Notes: a model not told the origin generated them from the sequence alone. A stretch of DNA of 7,318 nucleotides from Fidelibacterota bacterium (GCA_030655795.1 JAUSPJ010000072.1:1-7318); one strand, 5' to 3'; positions 1 through 6,156 are shown, numbered from the stretch's first letter. Program-made: numbers and translations.

Positions 1-1
1 C

Positions 2-43
2 GTAAGTAATCGAATCGATTCATTATTGGTGAAGAAGATATAA
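2..43 (+). CDS. C-terminal end of an upstream gene, probably a CNNM/CorC paralog (partial)
   Basis: Reading from base 2, the frame is open and ends at TAA 41-43, giving the tail VSNRIDSLLVKKI. The final A of this stop is the first base of the next gene's ATG (TAATG), an arrangement typical of translationally coupled genes. The tail resembles the end of the downstream CNNM protein, which has SNRIIGEITIR near its C-terminus: SNRI is identical and the alternating hydrophobic/basic pattern continues. This is the last strand of a CorC_HlyC domain. I therefore infer a tandem CNNM paralog, but only 13 residues are visible. The other two plus-strand frames are closed by stops at 3-5 and 7-9. Confidence 0.5.
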   Translation, partial: VSNRIDSLLVKKI

Positions 44-1299
44 TGTCGGGAACTGTTGCCATCATCATCATTTTTTTATGTGTCCTGGGAGAGGCATTTT
101 TCTCGGGTTCTGAAATAGCGCTGGTGTCGGTGGACCGGATGCGGATGAAACATGCCGCTAAAACAGGCCACAAGTCATCACAACATGTACTGGATATGCT
201 TAAAAACCCGGAGCGAATTTTGGGCACAACGCTGCTGGGGACCAATCTCTGTGTCGTGACGAGTACGACCCTGGCGGCATCCCGCTTCTATTTCTGGCTG
301 GGTCCAATTGGAGTGCCGGTTTCGATCGTGGTGATGACTTTCATAAACCTTATTTTTGCTGGAATTGTACCGATAAGTATTTTTCAGCAAATGAGCAATC
401 AAATTGCCCCGCGTATTATATATCTTTTGCGCGTTTTTATGCTGGTACTTTTCCCGCTGGTGTGGTTATTTTCAAAAATTGCGGTGTTCTTTGCGACTGT
501 ATTGGGTGGTGTAAATCCGACCGAGGAAGGCGGGTTTGTCAGCAAAGAAGAACTGAAGTTGCTGATGAAAATGAAACACGACAGAGGTGATGTAAAACCC
601 AGTGAACGCAGAATGATAAACCGCCTGCTGCACTTTACCGAAACCAATGTTAAAGAAATCATGATTCCCCTGATCGATGTGGCCGTTTTAAACGAGAAAA
701 CAACTGTCCAGAAAGCGTCGGAGCATTTTGTTGAGACGAAGCACCGCCGCATTCCCATCTTTAAAGACCGTGTGGATAAAATTGTCGGGATTCTGAATAG
801 TTTTGATGTTCTGGGAGAAGCCCCGTCAAAAAGGATAAAATCCATGATCCGGCCGGCTTATTACGTCCCGTCGACAATGGGTATTGCTAAACTTCTTGAG
901 GGCCTGCAGAACAATGGAAGAAACATGGCAATTATTGTAGATGAATTTGGCGGAGCCGAGGGAATTGTGACGGTTGAGGACATTCTTGAAGAAGTCGTCG
1001 GAGACATTGAAGACGAGTACGATGAGGTCGAAAATCTATTTAAACAGCAGAAGGACGGCTCGATAATTGTAAGTGGCAGAATGCCGGTGGATGATTTAAA
1101 CGACCGTTTTAATCTGATGATCCCGGAGGGTGATTATGAAACCGTTGGTGGTTTTTTTCTAAACAGAATTAAAAGGATACCCAAGGTCGGTGAAAAAATC
1201 ACTCTGAATAACATGGATTTGGTAGTTTCCAAGGCCAGTAACCGGATTATTGGCGAGATAACGATTCGGCCGCTAGCTCCGCCGGATGGTCCCAGTTGA
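43..1299 (+). CDS. CNNM/CorC (HlyC-like) family membrane protein: DUF21, CBS pair, CorC_HlyC domain
   Basis: This is an inner-membrane protein of 418 residues, normal for the family. Members are linked to Mg2+ (or Co2+) efflux and homeostasis. The DUF21 transmembrane domain covers about residues 1-150, with an early helix followed by the family motif SGSEIAL (21-27) and N68 in a polar helix. A Bateman module of two CBS domains spans about 203-320. It includes the highly conserved DEFGGAEGIVTVEDILEE stretch (300-317), followed by VGDIEDEYDE. A CorC_HlyC domain (about 334-412) ends the protein. The start is set by the TAATG overlap with the upstream gene, with a weak purine-rich site (GAAGAAG, 31-37). 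The usual GExxPK-like motif of DUF21 reads AGIVPI (106-111), losing the acidic and lysine residues, so transport activity is uncertain. About nine residues after the last domain strand (PLAPPDGPS) lie within a 53-base antisense overlap with the convergent PAP2 gene. Confidence 0.93.
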   Translation: MSGTVAIIIIFLCVLGEAFFSGSEIALVSVDRMRMKHAAKTGHKSSQHVLDMLKNPERILGTTLLGTNLCVVTSTTLAASRFYFWLGPIGVPVSIVVMTFINLIFAGIVPISIFQQMSNQIAPRIIYLLRVFMLVLFPLVWLFSKIAVFFATVLGGVNPTEEGGFVSKEELKLLMKMKHDRGDVKPSERRMINRLLHFTETNVKEIMIPLIDVAVLNEKTTVQKASEHFVETKHRRIPIFKDRVDKIVGILNSFDVLGEAPSKRIKSMIRPAYYVPSTMGIAKLLEGLQNNGRNMAIIVDEFGGAEGIVTVEDILEEVVGDIEDEYDEVENLFKQQKDGSIIVSGRMPVDDLNDRFNLMIPEGDYETVGGFFLNRIKRIPKVGEKITLNNMDLVVSKASNRIIGEITIRPLAPPDGPS

Positions 1300-2164
1300 G
1301 GTATACACGTTTCCCGATAAAATAAAACATTATTCCGGTGAACAGTCCGGCAAGAGTATCTATGATATAGTGATAGCTGCAGTAGACAGTGGCGAATACA
1401 ATACCCGCCGCCGTAATAAGCACGGGCCAGTGAACTCTTTTAAACTCGAAAAAGCTGTATAAAAAAACCATCACCGCAACCGCAACGTGGGTACTGGGAA
1501 TTGCTCCGCCGCCCTGGTTGCCGCCAATCTCGTAAATAATATTCATCAAGGGAATAAAAATAAGGCCCCTTGTAAATATTATTGGATGGTTTTCTACGGG
1601 ACCGTTTCCCGGGAACAGGATAAAAAATATGCAATGAGCGACCATCATCAGAGTTAGTGAAAAGATCATTTCGTGTGCCCTGGGAGAACGTCTGGAAAGC
1701 ATGATCATACCGGGGATAAACAGTATTAAGTAGTAGGAGAAGTAGAAAAAGTGCATTAATTCATCCACGAGCAAATTATTTCCCGGAAAATCGGCCAGCC
1801 GGTTGAAATTACCGAATAGATTGCTTTCCCACTGTAAAAGAAGTGGCTCGAAGGTTTCTTTGAATATCAGATGGTCATAAGCGGTTGCCTGGGTATAAAA
1901 AACAGCCACTGAAATTACGGGCAGCCAGCTATGTAACCAGTAGCTTGCAGAGTCTGTTATGCGCTTTTCGTGAACAATAAGATAAAAAAGAACAAGGAAT
2001 ATTGTAATATCAGCAACCGTGAACAGAAATGGCCGGCTGAGTGTGTTGAAAAATAACAGGGAAACCACGGTCATGAGGGCGCTGAAGATCAACACCAGAA
2101 AATCTACCGGAAACACACCATTTTTAAATCGGGCAGTGATCTGCTTTTTATATTCTACAGCCAT
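1247..2164 (-). CDS. PAP2-superfamily membrane phosphatase/phosphotransferase, AUR1 (inositol phosphorylceramide synthase)-like
   Basis: This is a polytopic membrane protein of 305 residues with about eight hydrophobic segments. PAP2 enzymes hydrolyse or transfer phosphate or phospho-head groups on lipids, normally with the active site at the outer face of the inner membrane. The C2 motif is PSTH (223-226). The C3 region has H265 and D269 in the spacing HYIIDTLAG, giving the nucleophile and base histidines and the aspartate. The SR pair usual in C3 is replaced by AT (258-259), and no KxxxxxxRP (C1) motif is visible. This matches the AUR1-like branch, as does the FPGNGP segment (184-189). It is the last gene of the minus-strand unit. 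Its ATG lies inside the end of the SDR gene (10-base overlap, ATGGCTGTAG), with GGGA about 8 bases upstream, suggesting coupled translation. Its last 16 codons and stop overlap the CNNM gene on the opposite strand. A plain lipid or undecaprenyl-diphosphate phosphatase is the main alternative. Confidence 0.85.
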   Translation of the reverse strand: MAVEYKKQITARFKNGVFPVDFLVLIFSALMTVVSLLFFNTLSRPFLFTVADITIFLVLFYLIVHEKRITDSASYWLHSWLPVISVAVFYTQATAYDHLIFKETFEPLLLQWESNLFGNFNRLADFPGNNLLVDELMHFFYFSYYLILFIPGMIMLSRRSPRAHEMIFSLTLMMVAHCIFFILFPGNGPVENHPIIFTRGLIFIPLMNIIYEIGGNQGGGAIPSTHVAVAVMVFLYSFFEFKRVHWPVLITAAGIVFATVYCSYHYIIDTLAGLFTGIMFYFIGKRVYLNWDHPAELAAESLSRQ

Positions 2165-3129
2165 CCGTTTTCCCGATACCAGTTTAGCGTCATTTTAAAG
2201 CCGGTGTCGATATCGTATTTCGGTCGATAATCCAGAATCTCCCGGGCCTTTTGGGATGATAATACCCAGCCGCGGGCTGTCAGTTCGTTGTATTTATCGG
2301 GATTCAACATTGATGATCTTCCACGAATACCGGCTATGAAAGAACTCAAACAGGCCACAGTTTTTAATAGTATTTTGGGAATGTAAAGAGGGATCGTCCA
2401 CGTCTTCATATATTCAGCGGCTTTTTGGATCAGTTCGTTTTGTGTATATCCCGCATCATTGCCATCGTTAATGTGAAAAATCTCAGCACCGGAGAGATTA
2501 TTATCAATGCACGACATGATAAATTCAACCAGGTCGCTTATGTGAACGATATTAATATAGGATTTCCGAAATCCGATATGGGGGTCCAGATGATATTTAG
2601 CAATACGGAAAACAGACAGTGATTCCCGGTCTTCCGGGCCGTAAACAATTGCCGGCCGGATAATGGTATAATCTTTTGGTCCGTCCGGTTGTAAAAAAAG
2701 TTGCTCGGCCATTAATTTACTTCGGCCGTAGGCAGAGACAGGATTTGGGAGGGCGTGTTCGGAAAGCGGCGCCAGATTTTTGCTGGGACCGACGGCCGCC
2801 TGGGAACTGATAAAGATGATTTTTGTTTCGTTCTGAACAGCTTTCAGGAGATTTTCCGTTCCCCTGGTGTTGATTTTAAAAAAATCTTCAGTGTCAGAGG
2901 ATTTAATAATTCCGGCCAGATGAATTACCAGATCAATGTTTCGGCATACGTTTTTTAAAGAAGCGGGATCGGACAAATCTCCGATTACCCACTCGACCTC
3001 ATTTTTAAAAGCGTCCGGTCGATAACTGCCTGTCCGGGTCAAACAGCGGACACCAAAACCTTCTTGTAGAAGGCGTGGAACAATATGTTTGCCAATGAAT
3101 CCTGTGGCTCCGGTTACCAGTACTTGCAT
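2155..3129 (-). CDS. extended short-chain dehydrogenase/reductase (NAD(P)-dependent epimerase/dehydratase family)
   Basis: This is a soluble Rossmann-fold enzyme of 324 residues, standard length for extended SDRs. The nucleotide-binding loop is GATGFIG (7-13). Further hallmarks are D51 of GDLSD, LAG (71-73), the catalytic Ser in ISSQAA (107-112), and Tyr134 and Lys138 in YGRSK, followed by RPAIVYGP (158-165). The end of the second strand reads TRTGS (31-35), with a basic residue and no acidic one, which hints at NADP(H) preference (inference). Family members include sugar-nucleotide epimerases and dehydratases, hydroxysteroid-type dehydrogenases and bacterial ceramide reductase; the sequence alone does not choose among them. 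It lies 31 bases after the phosphatidyltransferase gene and overlaps the PAP2 gene by 10 bases, so a lipid or lipid-head-group substrate is favoured. No strong ribosome-binding site is visible. The start is chosen because the Rossmann motif begins immediately after it. Confidence 0.92.
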   Translation of the reverse strand: MQVLVTGATGFIGKHIVPRLLQEGFGVRCLTRTGSYRPDAFKNEVEWVIGDLSDPASLKNVCRNIDLVIHLAGIIKSSDTEDFFKINTRGTENLLKAVQNETKIIFISSQAAVGPSKNLAPLSEHALPNPVSAYGRSKLMAEQLFLQPDGPKDYTIIRPAIVYGPEDRESLSVFRIAKYHLDPHIGFRKSYINIVHISDLVEFIMSCIDNNLSGAEIFHINDGNDAGYTQNELIQKAAEYMKTWTIPLYIPKILLKTVACLSSFIAGIRGRSSMLNPDKYNELTARGWVLSSQKAREILDYRPKYDIDTGFKMTLNWYRENGWL

Positions 3130-3160
3130 CGCATTTTGCTCAATATTATAGTCGATTCAT

Positions 3161-4018
3161 TTAAATTGACTTTTTATTTGCCATTTTCTGAAATGGGACG
3201 ATCAGCAATATCCAGATATTTGCAAAAACAATGGTGTAGCCAAGAAACAGTTCGGGTTTATAGAGGATCGCTGCAAGGATTAGCACACATATATGCATTG
3301 ATAATTCGATCGCCTGCCACAACCGCAGCATAATTTTATTGGCGTTGTAATATTTATCGGCATCGTATTGAACCTGTTTTTTCGCATATTTTATCTGAAT
3401 ATGGCAATAAAACAGATATATTCTTATTAAAAGGCGATTAACAGGCTTTTTACGATCTCGTTTTAAATGGCTTAATTCATCCGCAAAAACAGAAATTTCA
3501 TCATGAATTGAATGGCGTATTTTTAGTGCATGTATAAAAAACTGGCTGCGGTAATAATCGACTAAAATGCTGTGGATTGCCATCGACAGGGCCGCGACCG
3601 CAATGACTATCCACAAGTGAAATTGCGGCATCAAAGCCATTTTTGACATTCCGATACCAAGACCGGTAAATATAGCCAGGCCATTAATATAGTCAATTGT
3701 ACCATCCACAATCCGGCCGACCGGAGAGCCGTTTTTTTTATATCTGGCGAGCATCCCATCACCGCAGTCAAGAACGGCGGTAGCGCCGTACAGTAGTCCG
3801 GCCCAGAGAAAACATTCCCGTGTGCCCCGGGAAAAACAGATGCCGCTGCTGATGCCGGTTACCATAGCCGCAACCGATACCTGGTTAGGGGTGATGGGAA
3901 AACGGGAGAGTACTTTCACCAGGACAAATGCAATGGGCCGGAACAGGATTAAATCCGGTATTCCTTCAACCGGCAAGGGTTTTAACATGGACAGATATTC
4001 ACGGAACAATTTTTTCAC
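3161..4018 (-). CDS. CDP-alcohol phosphatidyltransferase family protein
   Basis: This is an integral membrane enzyme of 285 residues. The family transfers a phospho-group from a CDP-activated lipid (or CDP-alcohol) to an alcohol acceptor, releasing CMP. The complete signature D-x2-DG-x2-AR-x8-G-x3-D-x3-D is present (D84, D87, G88, A91, R92, G101, D105, D109), so the metal-binding and catalytic residues are intact. An upstream TPNQVS motif (43-48) at the start of the first conserved helix is also typical. A hydrophilic, strongly basic stretch (about 155-230) divides the N-terminal helical bundle from two C-terminal helices and makes the protein longer than small members such as PgsA. The acceptor (glycerol phosphate, inositol or inositol phosphate, serine, or other) cannot be read off. 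The start is GTG at 4018-4016. An in-frame stop at 4030-4028 prevents much extension. The next in-frame ATG is residue 11, so a slightly shorter protein is possible. It is first in the minus-strand unit, followed after 31 bases by the SDR gene. Confidence 0.92.
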   Translation of the reverse strand: MKKLFREYLSMLKPLPVEGIPDLILFRPIAFVLVKVLSRFPITPNQVSVAAMVTGISSGICFSRGTRECFLWAGLLYGATAVLDCGDGMLARYKKNGSPVGRIVDGTIDYINGLAIFTGLGIGMSKMALMPQFHLWIVIAVAALSMAIHSILVDYYRSQFFIHALKIRHSIHDEISVFADELSHLKRDRKKPVNRLLIRIYLFYCHIQIKYAKKQVQYDADKYYNANKIMLRLWQAIELSMHICVLILAAILYKPELFLGYTIVFANIWILLIVPFQKMANKKSI

Positions 4019-4022
4019 AGGG

Positions 4023-4030
4023 CAAATTTA
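4023..4030 (-). promoter_or_regulatory. candidate -7 promoter element (TAnnTTTG type) of the lipid cassette
   Basis: Read on the minus strand, this is TAAATTTG, an exact match to the TAnnTTTG element known from Bacteroidota housekeeping promoters. No TTTG partner is visible at the usual upstream distance. It ends 4 bases before the GTG at 4018, so a transcript from it would be nearly or fully leaderless, or would serve the ATG at residue 11. Chance matches to this short motif exist elsewhere (for example inside the CNNM gene at 798-805), so confidence is low. Confidence 0.25.
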
Positions 4031-4047
4031 CAACACCTTTTTGTAAA
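4027..4047. repeat. 7-bp inverted repeat, possible operator
   Basis: TTTACAA (4027-4033) and TTGTAAA (4041-4047) are perfect reverse complements separated by 7 bases (4034-4040), a 21-bp dyad of about two helical turns. It lies just upstream of the phosphatidyltransferase start and overlaps the candidate promoter element. The size and placement suit a dimeric repressor site. If transcribed, it could form a small hairpin whose loop carries AGGTG on the minus strand. No regulator gene is present in the window. Confidence 0.4.
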
Positions 4048-4121
4048 GACGACAGGTTTTCTTATTGGGGGAGACCGATTTCCGACTTAAATTTCGCCAC
4101 ATTTTTGAAACACGATAGAAT

Positions 4122-4125
4122 GGAG
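4122..4125 (+). promoter_or_regulatory. ribosome binding site of the YchF-like gene
   Basis: GGAG lies 5 bases before the ATG at 4131. It fixes the start, which also places the Walker A loop at residues 7-15 as expected for YchF proteins. Confidence 0.75.
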
Positions 4126-4130
4126 ATAGT

Positions 4131-5210
4131 ATGCAAACCGGTATTGTAGGATTACCATTTTCGGGAAAATCTACACTTTTTCAAACATTGCTCAGCAATA
4201 AAGCCGATAGCGCCGAATTTAAAAAAAAGCATCTTTCCGAGAGAGGAATAATAAATGTTTACGATAAGCGCCTGGACCGACTGACAGCGCTATTTAATCC
4301 GAGGAGCAAGGTTCACGCAACCATAGAATATATCAAAGTTCCCGGTCTTGATCCTCAAAATGAAAACGGGTTGTCGCCCCAGTTTTTTGCTAATTTAAAA
4401 ACCGTCGATGAGATCATCCTTGTGGTTCGCGGGTTTGAAGATGAGATCTATCCGCATCCGTCGGGAAAAGTCGATCCGCGGGCGGATATTGAATTTGCAT
4501 TGGCGGAATTTTTATTGTCGGATATGTTGATTGTGGAAAAACGAATCGAGCGGCTGGAGAAACAGCTGAAAAAAGTGCGAAACGTCACCGATGAACGGGA
4601 ACTTCAATTGTTATTGAAATGCCAGAAAGCCCTTGAAGAGGGCAAAGCGTTGCGAACTATATCTTTTAATGATGAAGAGTTGAAACAACTGAAAGGGTAT
4701 CAGTTTTTATCTTCAAAACCGCGATTGATCGTGATCAACATTGACGAATCTCAACTATCTTCCTCCGAAGAAGTCACGGAAGAGTATCGCGATTATCAGG
4801 CGGAAACTGTCTCGGTAATGTCGCTATGTTTAAAAATTGAAAGTGAAATCGCCGAACTGGATGAAGCAGACCAGGAAATGTTTCTGGAAGAACTTGGTAT
4901 CAGCGAGCCGGCGCTGTACCGCCTGGTACAAAAATCCTATGATCTGCTGGGACTAATTTCATTTTTTACGGTCGGCGAAGACGAGTGTCGTTCCTGGTCA
5001 ATTCACCGGGGCATGAATGCGCAGCAGGCAGCGGGCGTCATTCACTCGGATCTGGAGCGGGGATTTATCCGGGCCGATGTGGTTTCCAACGTAGATTTAC
5101 TTAAACAGGGAAGTCTGGCGGCCTGTCGCAGCAGGGGATTATTGAGACTTGAGGGGAAGGATTATAATGTTAAAGATGGTGATGTCATGGAAATTCGCTT
5201 TAATGTTTGA
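4131..5210 (+). CDS. divergent YchF/Obg-family P-loop GTPase-like protein with C-terminal TGS-like domain
   Basis: The protein has 359 residues, close to the usual YchF length of about 363. YchF proteins are ribosome-associated, ATP-preferring P-loop NTPases of the Obg family. The Walker A loop GLPFSGKST (7-15) is intact. The G4-like NIDE (203-206) matches the NVDE of YchF. The region VDPRADIEFALAE (114-126) followed by a charged coiled-coil-like hairpin (about 130-175) is also typical. The C-terminal domain is well conserved, with FFTVGEDECRSWSI (278-291), QAAGVIHSDLERGFIRADV (299-317) and GKDYNVKDGD (342-351). Switch regions are not conserved. The DxxG of G3 reads KVPG (69-72), losing the Asp, and the GASxGEGLGN loop that normally follows is replaced. 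The switch I TIEPN segment is also absent. It is therefore probably a second, YchF-related paralog and not the housekeeping YchF; nucleotide hydrolysis may be altered. It appears to be transcribed alone or together with the following gene. Confidence 0.88.
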   Translation: MQTGIVGLPFSGKSTLFQTLLSNKADSAEFKKKHLSERGIINVYDKRLDRLTALFNPRSKVHATIEYIKVPGLDPQNENGLSPQFFANLKTVDEIILVVRGFEDEIYPHPSGKVDPRADIEFALAEFLLSDMLIVEKRIERLEKQLKKVRNVTDERELQLLLKCQKALEEGKALRTISFNDEELKQLKGYQFLSSKPRLIVINIDESQLSSSEEVTEEYRDYQAETVSVMSLCLKIESEIAELDEADQEMFLEELGISEPALYRLVQKSYDLLGLISFFTVGEDECRSWSIHRGMNAQQAAGVIHSDLERGFIRADVVSNVDLLKQGSLAACRSRGLLRLEGKDYNVKDGDVMEIRFNV

Positions 5211-5225
5211 TATCATTAGAGATAA

Positions 5226-5266
5226 AACTGTTTTGACCCAGTTCTGAAAAGCTTATATTTGAACTG
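5226..5266. repeat. nested inverted repeats AACTG / CAGTTC / GAACTG
   Basis: Three related words occur in the 82-base gap: AACTG (5226-5230), CAGTTC (5239-5244) and GAACTG (5261-5266). The middle arm can pair with either neighbour (5 bp with an 8-base loop, or 6 bp with a 16-base loop). It is too weak and lacks the GC-rich stem and T-run of an intrinsic terminator. It may be an operator around the candidate promoter, or chance. Confidence 0.25.
5232..5261 (+). promoter_or_regulatory. candidate promoter of the membrane protein gene
   Basis: TTTG (5232-5235) and TATATTTG (5254-5261) are separated by 18 bases. This resembles the Bacteroidota-type TTTG / TAnnTTTG arrangement. Read as sigma-70 elements it would be TTGACC (5233-5238) and TATATT (5254-5259) with a short 15-base spacer. 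Either reading puts transcription start shortly before the ribosome binding site at 5283. Confidence 0.4.
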
Positions 5267-5282
5267 TGAGGTAAAATAAGTC

Positions 5283-5288
5283 AAGGTG
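5283..5288 (+). promoter_or_regulatory. ribosome binding site of the unknown membrane protein gene
   Basis: AAGGTG starts 10 bases before the ATG at 5293; 6 bases separate its AAGG core from that ATG. This good Shine-Dalgarno site supports the chosen start. Confidence 0.65.
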
Positions 5289-5292
5289 TTTA

Positions 5293-6156
5293 ATGAATGT
5301 AGCTGATCACGTGTTTATCCATAAAGTCAGCAGGCTGATACTGATGATTATTTTGGGAATTGTTTCTTTCTTTTTACTGCTGTTTTTATTTTGGTCCATT
5401 TTTATAGGCGGGCTGTTTTTAATCGTTTTCTCGGTAATAATGCTGGTAGTATTTCTGCCGCTTAAACTGAACAATCAGCAGTTTACTATTATTCGAATCA
5501 TTTTAGGTATTGCGGCCCTCGTTATGATTCTGATGTTCTCGGATCTGCCTATCGTGGAGGCCCAGAAACGCTTTAACGAGCTGGATTCTAAGGTTGCCAA
5601 CAGAGGTCTGGCCTCGTTGACTTTCGCGGATAAATTAACCGTTTACCATACCAATTTGATCATTTCATTTTATGGCCGGATACTCGGTTTTCCGGAATAT
5701 GGCAAGCAATCCCTGCGCTTGTGTGTAACAAGCAAGAGCGCCCGGACCTGGGAATCGGATTTTGCATTGAAATCGCCCAAGGTAGTGAGCGTTATAAATA
5801 ACTGGCTCGTTTTGCTCAAGAGACACCGACGAGATGTGTCCCATGTGATGTTGCCGGCCCGCACGATCAGCTGGCAAAGCACGCAAAACGATCGCCGGGT
5901 GGCCCTGGCGTTAAATCCGGTGACAATTGAAGCAAAAGCCTGTCCCGTTGGAAATCGCTGGCGTCTGGATTGCAAGGCGACAACACGGATTAAGTACCGC
6001 AGTGACGCCGAGCGAATAATTTTAACGTCCGGTGATAAAAAACTTACTCTGCCGGAAGGACCATTTTGGGCCCTTCAGCAGGCTGGCTGGCTCAAGCCCT
6101 ATACTGCCGTTTGGGTATGGTCGTTCTTCAGTGACGATGAACGATTAGTAAAATAA
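5293..6156 (+). CDS. unrecognised membrane protein: three N-terminal helices and a C-terminal soluble domain
   Basis: I do not recognise this 287-residue protein. After a short polar start it has three hydrophobic segments, roughly residues 13-33, 36-57 and 63-83, very rich in Ile, Leu, Phe and Val. About 200 hydrophilic residues follow. The soluble part is basic, has cysteines at 144, 217 and 227, and several tryptophans (153, 171, 194, 223, 259, 266, 274, 276). It includes the segment LPEGPFWALQQAGWL (253-267). If the N-terminus is cytoplasmic, three helices would place the C-terminal domain in the periplasm (inference). No signal peptide, lipobox or known catalytic motif is visible. It has its own ribosome binding site and a possible promoter in the 82-base gap after the YchF-like gene. 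It ends 18 bases from the convergent MscS gene. The good start site, full-length open frame and sensible membrane layout support it being a real gene. Confidence 0.8.
   Translation: MNVADHVFIHKVSRLILMIILGIVSFFLLLFLFWSIFIGGLFLIVFSVIMLVVFLPLKLNNQQFTIIRIILGIAALVMILMFSDLPIVEAQKRFNELDSKVANRGLASLTFADKLTVYHTNLIISFYGRILGFPEYGKQSLRLCVTSKSARTWESDFALKSPKVVSVINNWLVLLKRHRRDVSHVMLPARTISWQSTQNDRRVALALNPVTIEAKACPVGNRWRLDCKATTRIKYRSDAERIILTSGDKKLTLPEGPFWALQQAGWLKPYTAVWVWSFFSDDERLVK

Larger units (their letters stand above)
4019..4130. promoter_or_regulatory. divergent intergenic region between the phosphatidyltransferase and YchF-like genes
   Basis: These 112 bases separate two genes read in opposite directions, so they should carry both promoters. 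No convincing TTGACA/TATAAT pair was found on either strand. Visible elements are a minus-strand TAAATTTG (4030-4023), a 7-bp inverted repeat (4027-4047), a plus-strand near-match TAAATTTC (4088-4095) with TTG 20 bases upstream (4065-4067), and the GGAG site for the plus-strand gene. Confidence 0.5.

Noticed and set aside
798..805. TAGTTTTG, an exact TAnnTTTG match
   Set aside because: It lies within the CBS-coding part of the CNNM gene and is taken as a chance match. It serves as a caution for the intergenic matches.
399..845. Long minus-strand open frame (148 codons) inside the CNNM gene
   Set aside because: It lies antisense to a fully conserved CNNM domain, and its translation shows no domain or membrane logic.
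3145..3150. Perfect TATAAT on the minus strand 15 bases before the SDR start, a possible internal promoter
   Set aside because: No -35-like hexamer at 16-18 bases upstream and no extended -10. The 31-base gap fits co-transcription with the preceding gene.
3085..3333. Plus-strand frame spanning the SDR-phosphatidyltransferase junction
   Set aside because: It is antisense to two well-supported genes, with no ribosome binding site and a low-complexity translation without motifs.
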